Part shown: one piece after another, positions 30,414 through 43,177 of the stretch
Numbering within the stretch: position 1 is the first letter of the stretch
How the letters are laid out: every line of letters starts with the position of its first letter
NCBI GenBank assembly: GCA_019775845.1
Contig: JADQAV010000002.1
Location: 992,001 to 1,056,000 of the forward strand
Reading direction: 5' to 3'
DNA from: Myrmaecium sp. VS I D KN 1
Lineage: Eukaryota; Ascomycota; Dothideomycetes; Valsariales; Valsariaceae
Length of the DNA stretch: 64,000 nt
Translations under genes and position numbers: made by a program
The notes under the pieces: model-generated
Databases searched by the model: none
The model's input: the letters and a program-made list of their open reading frames with translations, nothing else
What the model was told of the DNA's origin: nothing

Positions 30414-33400
30414 ATGGGACCGCCATTCCTTCCCACTCCCAACGCCGTAGGGCTGAACGCTCGGCAAATTCCAGAAGCAACCTTTTCCATCATCACACGC
30501 AAACGCCCTCGCGCCTAAACACTGCCCGTCCTCCCCATCCTGGCGGCCTCATATCGTTCATTCCTGCTTCCTCACGCCAGCGTGATCGCCCTCTAGAATT
30601 TTTGCCGTGCCACGCAGCTCAAGGCGCAGAGCCCAACCCCCTACCGCCGCAGACCTAGCGTCCTTTCCTGTTCCTTTTCTGCCTGCCGGTGGAGCTTCCA
30701 GGGCTCCGCGGGTCGGCCACGCATCTTCACAACGGCCTCCGTTAAGAAGCGAAAGCTTTCGCCCTCAGGAGGCTCTGTAACAGACCAGACCGTCGAAACG
30801 ACAGTCCTGCATGACGACCACCCTCCGCTAGCTCCGCCACTTTCCTCCCCACATCCTCAACGAGCAGACACAGCACGCCCGCCTTCCGTTTCTCCGCCCC
30901 GCTATATTCCTCCGCACCTGCACGAAGAGGTCTTTGACGGACCGTCCGAATCCCGCTACGTCTCCGGGGACCCGACCGCCTCTGCTGCCAGTTCGCCTAG
31001 TGAAGCCTACGCAGGGCTGACCTTGGACAGCGCCGACACGGTGATGAGCATGAACGGCTCGGAACAAGAACATCTAGATTCTACCGCCGCGCGCCAGACA
31101 TACTCGGAAATCCCTAGCCCGGGTTCAAGGACTACGCAAAAGGAGGGCTCCCCTAGAAGCTCGTTGCGTTCGTCATCGCCGACGAAACGAACGGCAGCCG
31201 TCATGGAAGGCACCCAAGAGCCGGAGCCCAGGGCGACAGCAGCGCCCTCCGCAACGAATGCCAACAATTCCACTCCCTCCACTTCAAGTTCTACAAATCA
31301 AGCTTCCAACAATTCGAGCACAGCAGCAACCAGTGTCGCAGACTCTCCGCCACGACAGTCAGTTGAGGGAGGCTTGGATATGAGTCTAGATGAGCAGGTG
31401 GTGAAGGTGACTAGGATAGTCGAGGAGCCAATAGTGGAGGGACAGGATGGTTATCTTGTGTCGAACAAGTGGCTTGAACGTGTTCTCGCGAGGACGAGCG
31501 ACGGTCTCTCGTCGAAGGATTTCGACCCCTCCGCTCGCGAAGGAGACATCGGGCCTGTCGACAACTCGGATCTTGTATGGAAGGGTGAGGGTTCAGAATA
31601 ACTTCCACGCTCAACAACACTGGCTAACGTAGAAGCAGAGGCTTTGGAGGAGGGTATCCGGGATGCGGATGGTGAAGAGTTTGTACCCCTTAAGCCTGGT
31701 CTCACTTTTGGATCAGACTATACGGTGTTCCCCACGGAGGCCTGGCAACTAGTGCTACAAGTATATGGTCTTAAAGATGGCAGCCCCGTTATCAAAAGGC
31801 GAGCTCATGACACCAGCCCTGACGCTACCGGCGAAAACATCCAATATGAGATCTATCCCCCGGTCTTCACTATTCGAAAGCTCCGGAACGATTCTGCAGG
31901 AGTCACCCGGCAGTCACTCGTGGAGAAGAACGCCGTTCCGCCTAAGCTTGTGTTCAGCCAACAGGATCGCTTCCAGAACTTCTTGAAGAAAGCCAAGGAG
32001 GCTGCAGGTATCGACATGAAAACTAAGGTCCAACTGTGGCGAGCCGTGGAAACCGCGGAGGCCGGGCAGCCATTGGAGCAAGACAACCTGCAATCCGGAG
32101 ACAACTCGGCGGGCCCGTCGCAGCGATCTGTTACCAAGGAGAAGCTCGTCATGGACGTGATGGAGTTCACCAATTTGGAAGAAGGCACTCAGCGCGAAAT
32201 GGTCGACCATAAAGATGAAACCGCCAATGAGAAGTACAATGGGCGATCGACCTTGAGTATGCTGGGCCTAGGAACTTCTCAAACTTTGATCCTCGAGGAG
32301 CAAATAGGAGGGCCCGGAGGGGGTGAATTTGTCTCGGCCAATGCTCGAAAGTCTGCTGCCAAGAACGGAGTATCTATTGCAGCAGACAAGGCGTCATCAA
32401 AGGCAGTGGTTAAAAGTGTGGCTGACGGCAGGAGCAGTTCCGCGTCAAATGGTCCTACGACCGGAGGCCGGACGGCAAGAAGCGGTCGTACCCGTGGCAC
32501 AGTCGGTCTCACGAACTTGGGGAACACCTGTTACATGAACTCCGCTCTGCAGTGCATTCGAAGCGTCGAAGAGCTCACTATATATTTCCTCGAACAGAAG
32601 TATAAGGAGGAGATTAACTCCGACAACCCATTGGGTCATGGTGGCTCGATGGCGAAGGCTTACGCCGGACTCCTTGCCGCCATCTACGATGATTCTGCCT
32701 CATCATCTTTCTCGCCCAAGAATTTCAAATCGGCCTTGGGGCGTGCCCAGCCTTTATTCTCCGGATATGGTCAGCAGGATTCACAGGAATTCTTGAGTTT
32801 CTTAGTCGATGCAGTCCACGAGGACCTCAATCGGATCCGCAAGAAGCCGTATGTCGAGAATCCTGAGTCGGACGATAAGACTGTGGGTGACCCCGAAGCG
32901 ATAAAAGCGCTGGGCGACAAGTTCCGAGAGATCCATCATGCTCGCAACGATTCCGTTGCTATGGATCTCTTCAATGGGTTCTATAAGAACACTATGGTTT
33001 GTCCGGATTGTGACAAAGTCAGCATTACCTTCGACCCGTATTCGTTAGTCACTCTTCAACTGCCTGTCGAGCAGACCTGGCAACACAAGGTTCTGTTGGC
33101 TCCACTACGTGGCCGCCCGATCGCTATCGAGGTGGATCTGAGCAAGAACTCAACGATCCGCTCTTTGAAGGAATATGTCGCACAGAAAGTTCCCGGCCTC
33201 AGGTGGGACCGTCTGATGTGCTCCGAAACCTACGGTTCCAAGTTCTATCGTCACCTGGAAGACAATCTAACGATCGCTGAGTCGAATATCCAAGACCGCG
33301 ACGTCATCGTCTTGTACGAGCTGGAGAGGAAGCCGACCAACTTTCCGGCTCCGAAGCGGAAGAAGGTCCGTTCGATGCTCTCGTTCAACGCCTCTTCCGA

Positions 33401-35846
33401 TGACGAAATCCCCGATGCTTCATCCCCCCTTGCCGATCAGCTACTTGTGCCTGTGTTCAATCGTGTGCAAACTTCAAGCTCTTATTCCAATAATAAGCCT
33501 TTGAAGCTTGAGCCATTCTTCATCGTCGTTGACCGCGAGGAAGCGCAGAACTACGACGAGATTCTGCGCAAGCTCATCGCTAAAGTAGCTACCATGACCT
33601 CCAGAGACATTGTTGAGGAAATCACCGGCAATAGCAACTCCGTGCTTTCGCGAACCGGCTCGGAGCCAGTTCTCACTACCGATGACGATGCGTCTTCTAC
33701 CGTGGATTCGAATGTCCAGGCCCGCTCAGTTGAAGGCGAAGACGGGATGGTGGACGTCTCCATGACTGGCACCGGCGACGCAAAAACGACGCAGTCTTCT
33801 GAACTCCCAGATAGCAGACCCGCGAACGATCTCCCTGAACTGCTCCGCCCTGGCGCCTTCATTCCGCCTGAATTTAGGAATATGTTCGCTGTTAAGTACA
33901 GTAGAGGCAGCAAGGAATTCCTCCCCACCGGATGGAGCGCTGTTGACCACAACAAAGAATATCCTCTCCTTGAATCTCGGATGCCAGTGGCGCCTTCCAG
34001 CCGCAGGTCATCATTTCAGTCAGAGACCAACTCGCGTTCTAGTGGGTCTGGAAGCGAAGGGACCGAGGCCACAGACGCGAACGACGACCAATTCCACTTT
34101 TCTGCTCCCCCGGAACCTTTCGAGCAACCAGGCGACAGTGATGGCAGCCCCCCACCAGAAAAATTTAACAACCGCCGCAGAAATCAGAAGTTCGGCAAGA
34201 AGCGAGGCAAAAAAGGTCGACCCGTCACTTACGGTAGGAAGGGGAAGCCAAGACACGCAGCTAGACAGGCGTCGGAACAGCCCTCTGAGCCTGACGATAA
34301 TCCGGCTCTTATCCGCCTGGGCGAGGCGATTGTCTTGGACTGGAATGCTGACGCCTTCGAGGCTTTGTTTGAAGGAGTGGATTCGTCAGACAACCGTGGC
34401 GTGAGCACTTGGAATAACATAGAGACTTTGGAAGATCCCGAATTGCAAGCGAAGCGGGTCAAGCGAGCGGCGAGGAAGAAGTCAGGCATCACGCTTGAAG
34501 AGTGTTTTGCTGAGACTGGCAAGAGCGAGATCCTCTCCGAGGAGAATGCATGGTACTGCAACAGATGCAAGGAACTTCGCAGGGCCAGCAAGACGCTCGA
34601 GATCTGGACCGCGCCCGATATCCTTGTTATTCACTTGAAACGCTTCAGTGCCAATAGGGGCCTTCGCGACAAGCTCGACGTGCTGGTAGACTTCCCCATC
34701 GAGGGCCTTGATCTTTCTGATAGGGTTGGCTTGCCAGAGGGCAAGGAGCTCATCTACGACCTGTTCGCCGTGGACAACCACTACGGTGGGCTTGGCGGCG
34801 GCCATTACACGGCCTGCGCTCAGAACTTCTACGACAAGCAGTGGTACGAATACAATGACTCTCAGGTGTCCAAGCGTAACCCGCAGTCTGTGGTCACACC
34901 TGCTGCATACCTTCTGTTCTATCGCCGTCGCTCGGATCGTCCCTTGGGGCCGCCGTATCTGCAACAGCTGGTCGAGAAGCACTACAGTCAAACAGCCGAT
35001 TCTGAAGCAGACTCCTCTTCCCGTTCTGGGTCCCCAAACGGCCGACGTCTCGGCGGCTCGTCTCAAAATGGGTCGTCGAACGCCTTAGCTGGAGCCGGAG
35101 CCAGAGTGGGTCGCCCTCGCGATACAGCGGGAGCTGGTTCGACATCAGCGGATGGATTAGCTGGCCTGGCAGCCGGGAGCCAAGCGAGGAACGGCGGAAT
35201 GGGAGATGATGATATGGATGCGGACACGGAGACCACAGCTTCGCTGACTGACAACGCCTTGGTTCCTCTGCCAGGCTATGATGTTGGGCTGGACGATGAT
35301 GTTCCCCCGCCCGCGTATGATGATGAAGGCTATGCGGATGCAGATGAGCTGAATGCCACCTTCAACTCTTACCAGCAACCGCCCTGGAGCGCTGCCGAGC
35401 CAAGCTGGGGCTTTACGGGGGCACTCGGTCGGCCTGACGCCGCTAACACCGACGACGAGGCCTTGGAGACGGACGTCGCGTCCGATGTGGCCGCTGGTGG
35501 CAGCGACTTGGGCGAGGCGGGTGAAGATCGGATGATGACGGACTTTGGCGACGATTTGTTCGCCACGGCGCAAGGCTCCTTCGGCGGCGAGCGCGCGGGC
35601 CAGACCTCACGCATGCCTACCCCGCTGAGCGAGGAGGACGACATGCCGCCCCTTGCGGGCGCCGAGCGGGCGGACGGAGCGTTCGTGGTGGGCATGGAGG
35701 ATGTCGGTCCTTCCGAGCAGGACGACGTGGTGCACGAGGTCCGGTTGGACGAGGACGATACCGTCAGCCCGCCCACGCTTGCCCCTTCCACCACCGAGCC
35801 CGCGGCGTCATTGGCGAAGAAGACCCCTCCGCCCATGGGGGCTTGA
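30414..35846 (+). CDS. UBP12: UBP12/USP4-15-type ubiquitin-specific protease
   Basis: The proposed exons 30414-30446, 30702-31584 and 31639-35846 give 1707 residues. The second junction (GTGAGG/GCAG) is secure. The first exon (MGPPFLPTPNA; intron 30447-30701) is a hypothesis, and an internal ATG at 31044 is the fallback. Order: a disordered N terminus; a DUSP domain (about residues 145-260, NKWLERVLARTS to VFPTEAWQLVLQVYG); a bipartite USP domain; an acidic disordered tail. The Cys box GLTNLGNTCYMNSALQ places the catalytic Cys near residue 603. The His box GGLGGGHYTACAQNFYDKQW places His near 1361. Zn-binding CXXC pairs are visible as VCPDCDK and YCNRCKEL. DUSP plus an insert-containing USP domain is the Ubp12/USP15 layout. 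It removes ubiquitin from target proteins; fungal targets are not shown here. Confidence 0.9.
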
Positions 35847-37081
35847 GAATCCTTACGGAGGCGTTTGCATAGTTGATGCCGGTGGATCCTTTTGGTCATT
35901 GTCGTCTTGTTGATTACATGACATTCCTCACAGATACAGCCGAGGGGGTGAAGAGGGGAAATGGAAGACGCGCAACACTTGTGTTGTCTTATTTCTATAT
36001 TCTATGTTTCACGCACCTTTCATCTCTCCGCCAGACAACCCCCTTTCTCTCTCTTGTAGGAAGGGCTTAAGGGAACAGAAACAATCAGCCTTAACTCAAT
36101 CCCTTCTTCTTGAATCACCACCTATCTTCCAGAGGTCCGATTGGGGAAGTGCTTGTATTCGGAGTATTTTTTTTCTTTTCCTGTTGTTGTTCTTCTTGGT
36201 GTTGGTGTTGCCCACGACCACGAAGACAACGCTTTGTAGATAGATAGATGGCACGGGGGTGACGAGTGATTGTAGGAGGGAAAAACACGGATGTAAATGA
36301 TGGTGAGGGCGGAAAGGGGATATCTCTTGATAGAGAGGAGAGTCGTGGATGATTGTTTCTGTGTTAGGTTGGGGTTGGTGAGGTCTGTCCATCCGTACGT
36401 ACGTACAGTACAGGAAAGGAGCAAAACTATTCATGATCATCTTCTTTCCGCATCCTTCCTCATCCGTCATCGTTCTCGTTCTCATGTGCTGCCTCCTGCC
36501 TCCTCAATCTCGGTGCATACCTTAAACACCCGGGCACATGTCGGAAGTCGCAGTAGTCACCGTCGGCACCTGGTTCTTATTTGTGTTCTCTCCTGTCTGT
36601 AGAAAACTTAGAAAGATACTTTGAAAGGGAAGAAAGAACTGACAAGTCCCAGTTACAAAGGAGAAGACGAAGTAGAAGAAGACACACAGAAGTATCCTCT
36701 CCATCCCCCCATCTCTCCGCGTAAAAGGGAACGAGTAAATTACGGCCAGGGATCGCCAGCGAAGCTATGCATTCCCTCTTAACACACTGGCAATGTCAGA
36801 ACCAGCTACCTAACCACGATCAGGATCCCTCGCCGCCGCCAGAGCAGCAATCAATGACCTGCCTGCCCTGTCTTGCCGACAAGGAAACGCGAAACCGCTA
36901 CGCTACAGTGCGCTACGTACATCACCCAGTGGTAAGTGGTGCCGAAGCCCTCGCGTTTGCCCTTTTGCTTTTCCATTCCCAGCCATCCACTCTCCCGCCA
37001 CCAACAGGAAAAGAGCCGCACACGAAAGATGAAGAAGAAGAAAAAAAAAATGAAACATCTTCCCGCGGTGTGAAAGACCCG
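35847..37081. other. Convergent spacer between UBP12 and the retropepsin-like gene
   Basis: About 1.2 kb of tail-to-tail 3' sequence. It is AT-rich with T-runs (36165-36185) and A-runs (37035-37050). Open frames on both strands are short and without family character. Confidence 0.4.
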
Positions 37082-38985
37082 CTACTTGCCCTGCACATGC
37101 GTCCCCCCATTCAACCAAGCAAACGCAGAGGCGCCACCGATCGGGTTCGCGCTGCGTGACTTGGCCAAGCTACCGTTGGTGTTGGCGTTGGCGCTGCTTC
37201 CCCATCCGTACCCGTTCTCCCTGAGGCCAGCGCCCGTGCTCACACGTCGCTTTCCCTCGTCGAAGAAGCGGCTTTGCTGCTGCTGCTGATGGCCGGTAGA
37301 GGGCATCGGTGCGCTGGCGGGGGCCGTGATTCCCGAAGCGGCGGAGCCGGTGGACTGCGTGCGTGCGCTCGGCTTGATGGGTTTGAGGACCTTGATGCCC
37401 TGCTCCCGTCGCTGATAGCCGGGACCGTTCGACTTGGCGAGCGAGGACCAGTCGTTGGAAGGGGTTGAAGGCTTGCTGGTGCTGCCACCGTTGGCGTTGT
37501 TCTGGTTGGGAGGATCGGTGACGGTGTCGCGGCGCCATCTAGTCCAGACGGCGCGTGAGGTGGATGGTGCGGTGGCGACGGGGGTAGAAGGCCGTTCTTG
37601 ATCGCTCTTGGGCTCAGATTGAGAGTTGAGTAGCCTTGAGAAGGGACGGGACTCCACACTTGGACGGCTAGAAGAGGACGTCGCGCCGGAGCCGTCGTCC
37701 GAGGCGCTCGCACTGACAGATGGAGGCGGCTGCTTCGGCACTGAACCTCGATATCCAATGGGCGGCTGGACGGGTGTTTCCCGGTCGCTGGTGCTCGCAT
37801 CCGTAGAATGAGCTCGACTTTGACGGTGTGTCGGAGATCCGCTGCTAGCGTACAAACACTTGAAGGAACTTTCATCCTCGGGCCGACACAACGGTATCGA
37901 GAGCTTGGTCTGGTCGTCATCGAAGAGCGTAAGCTTGTTTGTCGAGAAGAGGATGTCGGCATTGTGAGCACGCAACAGGTCACTTCCAAGGAAAATATGG
38001 ATGCCCTTAGAATCATCCGAGACTTCAGATCGTTCGACTACGTTGAATTCGGCCGTCAAGAAAGGAATTTGCGGAGGAGCCGGGGTAACAGGCTGGAGAG
38101 AAGCATGATGTGGGACAGCTTCTGGGAGATACACGGGTAACTTGACCTTGCGACCAGCACCGTCACTGCTCTGATATATCTGATCCTCGAAGCCCAACTT
38201 CCGGATCAAACAGATGTCCAGGTGAGAGGCATACGAGCCAGTACATATCGCAGCGTAGAGAAGCGATGCATGTTTGAAGTCCGTATTCAGCCAACACCTG
38301 ATGATTGCCGGCACCGTGCCCAAAACGAACAGCCCAGGCGCCAAACTCGGAGTTTCCATGGGCGACGCGCTGCTGTGGCCGAGGCTGTACGATGTCTCGA
38401 GGCCCAAGCTGTTAGCGCGCCCGGAGGCCATGGAATGCACCGATTGCCCTGTTGAACTCTGGCGTCCGTCAGACTTGTGCGAGGAGCTTCGTTCGATCAT
38501 GGGATGTCCACCTAGTCCACTCCCCGTGCGGGGGATCAAATCAACAGAAGACCGCGAGGCGTGCGCCCAGTGGCCGTAGTTCGCGCTTTCGTCGAAGCGG
38601 ACGCTGTTGGCCCGAGAGGTCGTTCCTATTCTCCTTGGCTCGTCGTCCGCGTCCAGACGGAGGCTCCCCAGCAAGTTGGACGAATGGTCATCGAAGTCCG
38701 CAAAGGCATCGGCGGGAGGGTCTTGGAAAGCGACTGCAGAACGCCAAGCGTTAGCCCAAGCACCGAAAAGTCCTGAAGCTACACCCTCTTACCTTGCTGT
38801 GGCGTGCCGCTCAGCACGCCGGGAAAGGGGGACGAGGCCCCCCAGACCGACTTCAGCCGAGCGTCCTCATCCTGTCGCCTTTCCAAACGCATGAGTCTCT
38901 CCGCGTGCTCCGCCTGCGTCTGCTGCATGCGGAAGACGTCGGTCCAGAGGTCTCGGGGAGTGAACGCGGCGCTCTGGGGATTCAT
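37082..38985 (-). CDS. Disordered protein with a retropepsin-like fold signature
   Basis: Two exons (38985-38793 and 38733-37082) give 614 residues; the 59-base intron has GTAAGA/GCAG borders. The start MNPQSAAFTPRDLWTDVFRM leads into a short coiled coil. Residues about 198-346 form the only globular region. LLYAAICTGSYASHLDICLI, then a strand-rich middle, then IHIFLGSDLLRAHNADILFS and NKLTLF follow the retropepsin order (an acidic-loop strand, then an LG-D-L strand). The loop that reads DTG or DSG in active members reads CTGS here, so protease activity is doubtful. Everything after is Ser/Pro-rich and disordered, with a KVLKPIKPSARTQS patch and Gln repeats. From memory, relatives exist across filamentous ascomycetes without an assigned role. 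It is an intron-bearing host gene; function unknown. Confidence 0.8.
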
Positions 38986-40253
38986 CACCGAACGGGCCCG
39001 GGGAACATCCAACGAAGAGCCAAAGAGGGGACGATCCGAAGAAAATAACAAAGGGAGGGAGTGCGGTTGCTCCGTCACGGTCTCATAGGTAACGCTGTTC
39101 GAACACCTCCAGCCCCTGCCGCCTTCACCGAGTAACCGAGCCGCAGACGGCTTCGCCGTCTACTGTCGAAGCTCTTTCAGTGTGATTCCCAGGTCACCTT
39201 GTGTGAGATTGCGAGGTAAGTCGGCGGCGGTAAGTGCCCTGTATGTAGCGTGCTCGAATCACGGGCTTGGGCCGATTAGGTGCAGGAAGTCGGCAGCGGG
39301 CGGGGGCGTCGGCGTGCAAGCGGGACTCCCAAGGACGTCAGCGCTGTTGGAGGCCGTGGCAGGATAAGAAGAACAGAGGAGGCAAGTCCTGAACAATTAT
39401 GCTCTTCGTTGCGTGTGAAGGGAGGCAAAGGGGTGTTGATTGAGGTTTGGGAAGCCTCGTAACGTCTGACGGGTGCAGCGAGGTGAGGTTAGGGCGAGCG
39501 GCGTCAAGCGATGGAAGGAGGCGAGGGGAGAAGGGGACAATCAATCAGTGCCGGGTTGGGACGGGATGTTCGCACTGTACGCTGGTAGCGTGGTGGAGTT
39601 TGCGCCGTGTAATGTTGTGAAGAGGAGGAGGAGAGAAGAGGGCGCGGATGATATGCAGGCGGATGGGTATGGAAAGTGCAGTGGTCGGCGGTTGCGGTTG
39701 CGGTTGTACACGGAATGAATGGTCGGGATGGACATGGGCAGGCGATGCGGCGCTCCACTCGATATGTCCGGGATGCCAAGAGATCGGTCAGAGGCGCGGT
39801 TAGCGTTCCCTGACGGGGCCGGTTACCCTGAAGGTGGAACCGAGGGAAGGCTGTCTCAACGCATCACCATTCTGTATACTAGTACTTTCGAACGGTATGA
39901 GAGCAACGTCTATTGAGAAGCCGAGAAGGAACTCTTGATAAGAATCACCTAGATATTGTACGTCTGGCAGCAAAGAGATCCCATCTACAGAAATGCAAAA
40001 ACCGGTCCTGATATAACGCCAATCTCCAACCAATGCGGGCCTATAATCTGTGTATGTACTGTATCTCCATCAAAAACGATCATATGCGCCAGAAGAAACA
40101 GCACCGTCCGATCTTCATGATGCTTCTCTCCATGCAGCCGTCTTCAAAATGCGAACGAAAGGGGGAAAACGGATAGGTAATAACTGTGGCCTGGACGTAG
40201 CGTACGAATAGCCAAACGGAGCGGAAACGATCCGAGGGTATAAAGTAGAACTT
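38986..40253. other. Spacer upstream of the retropepsin-like gene, downstream of CLC
   Basis: About 1.27 kb between two genes on -. The right half (39900-40250) should be CLC 3' sequence and the left the promoter of the 614-residue protein. No gene, repeat or operator is recognised. Confidence 0.4.
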
Positions 40254-43177
40254 TCAAACGTGGTGCTTATGCTCCTTCTCCTCCATCTCTTTGGTATATC
40301 TGACGAAGGCTTTCTTGTGGACCAGGCCGGCGAAATGACCATCTCTCAAGGCGCAGATGTAACGCAAACCGAGTTTGACGAAGCATTCGTAGACGAGGTC
40401 CATAGGTGAGTGCACATCCAATGCAACAGGCGCCTAGGGAGCAATTGATGGTTAGAACAGTTCACAGCGGCTTTAAAAGTCAAGTCAAGCTTACCGGGTC
40501 AATGTAGGGGGTGAAATCAGTCGGATCGTCATCCTCGCTCTCCTCCCCACGTTGGTACCAGTGTGTCTGGGACGACATGAGGCAAAGCGTGTTCTCTTCG
40601 TTAGGAAGTTTGTCCAGGGCATATTCAAGGTCCGGGGCCGGAATGAGGCCCACGAGGATGCCGTTCTTGACGATGGGCAGGCCGCCGTCGAGTTCTCCCG
40701 CCATCTGGAGAAATTCGAGCTTCTCTCGGAGCTCTCTGGCAGGGACGAGCGGTGAATCGGATATGTCGATAACCCGCTCCTTTCGAGGCCGCGGGGTGAT
40801 GTCGCCGAGCTCTGACGTGAAAAGTGGTCTGACTTTGTTGTCGAGGAATGGGTAAGAGTTCATGTCTGTGAGAAGGTCGTAGATGCTCAGCGGCTCAATG
40901 GCATCTGACGTCCACTTGGCAACTAAAATGCCTATGGAAAAGGGCATGACATGGTCGAGACTGCCGGTCAGCTCGAACAGGATGACGGCGAGCGTTACAG
41001 TCAAACGTGTCACCCCCACCATTGTAGCACCGGCGCCGACCATGGCATACACACCGGGCACAACGCATGTCTCAGGGGAAGCGGTTGGGTCACACTTGCC
41101 GAAGAACCCGCTATCCGAGTAGTTCAGAGCGAGGTACTGCACAATATGACCGACCGTACGACCCATAAGGCCACCAACCACCATGGACGGCACGTAAATA
41201 CCAGCTGGGACCTTGATACCGAAGGTAATGACCGTCAACAGCGACTTGACGACGAAGGCAACCGCTAAGTACCAAATAATATGCGGGATATGCTCTTTGG
41301 TCGGGCAAAGACCAGTACCATCATCCGTGAAGGTATCACATGGGCTAGCCAGCTCGTACAGCAGCTCGGTAACAGCCAGCTTCGTGTACCTGTTCCAGAA
41401 GCTGACCAGGCCAGTCACAAGTGCAACGAGGAACACCTCCAGCATCGGGTATTTCTTGATGATGGGAATGCGGCGGAAAGTGCGAGCCCAGATCCTCGAG
41501 GCTTTAATGAAAAGAGCGCCAATCGCGCCGCCGAGGATACCTACCATGATGAAAGCGATCATCTCGAAGGACTGCCAGTCCGTGAGATACCGCACCTCGA
41601 ACAGTACAATCTTATTGGTACCGTAGGGGTTCAGGAATTTTAGGGAGAGGGCGGCCGCCTGGTAATGTTAGATTGAGCGTCCAGGGTAGAGTATTCTCAC
41701 TTACGATGCAGCAAAAGAACGTTCTGAAGAGCGTTTTGGGCGGGAAATAATAGCTGACCTCCTCCAGACTGAACAAGACGCCGCCAATGGGGGCACCAAA
41801 CGCAACAGCAACACCGCTCGCGGCGCTAGCGCTAAGGACCTCTCTCCTCTTTGCATCGTTGTGGTTGTATTTGGAGAACAAACGACAAGCGATGTTTCCA
41901 ATGCACGTTGCAATGTGGACATACGGCCCTTCTTTTCCCAAGCTGAGACCTGACGCTACACTGAGAATGAGTGCCAAGGTTTTGATCACGAGCGTCTTGA
42001 TACCAAGGTACCCGTGAAGGACGAAGCCGCTCAGGATCACCTTCACCTCTGCGACACCGCTGCCGGCCGCCGAATAATAAACCATTGGCGGCCTACGCAT
42101 GGACTCTGCATACTCTTGGCTCGGGGTAAGGCTGGTCTTGCGGCCATTTTCCTCGAGTGGAGGTCTCACGATGTCCGCGCCTAGATTCTCGTCCAGGGTG
42201 ACCAGCGATACAGCGGAAGGTATGACTGTCTTGGTGGTCAAGGTAAGAACACAGGAAAGACAAGCAAGGACGATAGCCCCAAGGACGAACATAGCAAAGT
42301 CCGTCTTCGAAAAGTCCTGAGGGCGGGCACTGATGGCCTCAGACCAGCTACGCCAGTCAGTGCATTCTGACGCCCCAACGCAACAGCTCTTCCGGTTGAG
42401 GTACCAGCCCTTGCTGCAATACCCGGTCTTGAAATCGAATAAAGCCGTCTCGGCCACATTGACGAAGTAAGCCACCATAGCCGTCAAGCAGCCGATGATC
42501 GCGACGAGTACCCATCCCTGAGCGCCGTCGAACCATGCCATCATTTTCCCACGTATATCTTTCCGGCTGCGGAGCGTCTTCACGCGGTAAGCGTCCGCGA
42601 TGCTGTCATGCACCCAGTCAGTGGAGGTGAACTGGTCGTACCAGACGCGCTCCTCGTTCCAGAAGGTGTGCCTAGGCGAGTGCATGCTCTCTTCTGCTGT
42701 ACGGTTAACGACAGTAGGATGCTTGTAGATATCGGTTGGCCTACCAAGTGCCTGCCTTCGCTGCGAGCCAAGTGCGTCGACCAAACGCTTGCTGAAAGAG
42801 CCCTTGCGGCTGAGATCTCGGGGGAGTCGTATGCTGCCACCATGATGGCTATTGTGACGGGTATGATAAGGGCGGGGGGTCTCGGAGCCAGCCGATGCGG
42901 GTACGCTTTTGTAAGAGCGGGTCAGCCTGTCGCGCGACGCTCCAAGCAGACTGGTGTTCTCGTCCAGCTGGCTCTGCTCGGATCCTCGAGGGTCATGATC
43001 GTAGTCGGGATGATCTCGGTGGTGCCTGCGGGAAGCGGTCGGAGAACGAGGGGGCCGGCTGTCGTCGTACCGGTCCTCGTCCCGATCGTTGGAGCCATCG
43101 TAAGTGTCGGTATCGGTATCGTTCGCTGCGCTATGGAAGGAGACGCTGGAAAGTGATTTAGACATGTCGACCTGCAT
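40254..43177 (-). CDS. CLC-family chloride channel/exchanger (Gef1-related)
   Basis: Three exons (43177-41705, 41658-40495, 40433-40254), all in phase 0, give 938 residues. A long hydrophilic N terminus (about 1-210) precedes about 10-12 membrane helices. Signatures are YYSAAGSGVAEVKVILSGF (the GSGIPE region), SGLSLGKEGPYVHIATCIGN with the gating Glu near 416, AFGAPIGGVLFSLEEVSYYF, and later GIKVPAGIYVPSMVVGG. Two CBS domains close the protein. The second is completed by exon 3, which encodes HSPMDLVYECFVKLGLRYIC and ends in a His-rich tail. Relatives such as yeast Gef1 work in Golgi/vacuole membranes, exchanging chloride and protons for acidification and metal supply. The exact compartment is inferred. 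A cluster of Cys residues (ECTDWRSW, KSCCVG) lies in a luminal loop. Confidence 0.94.
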
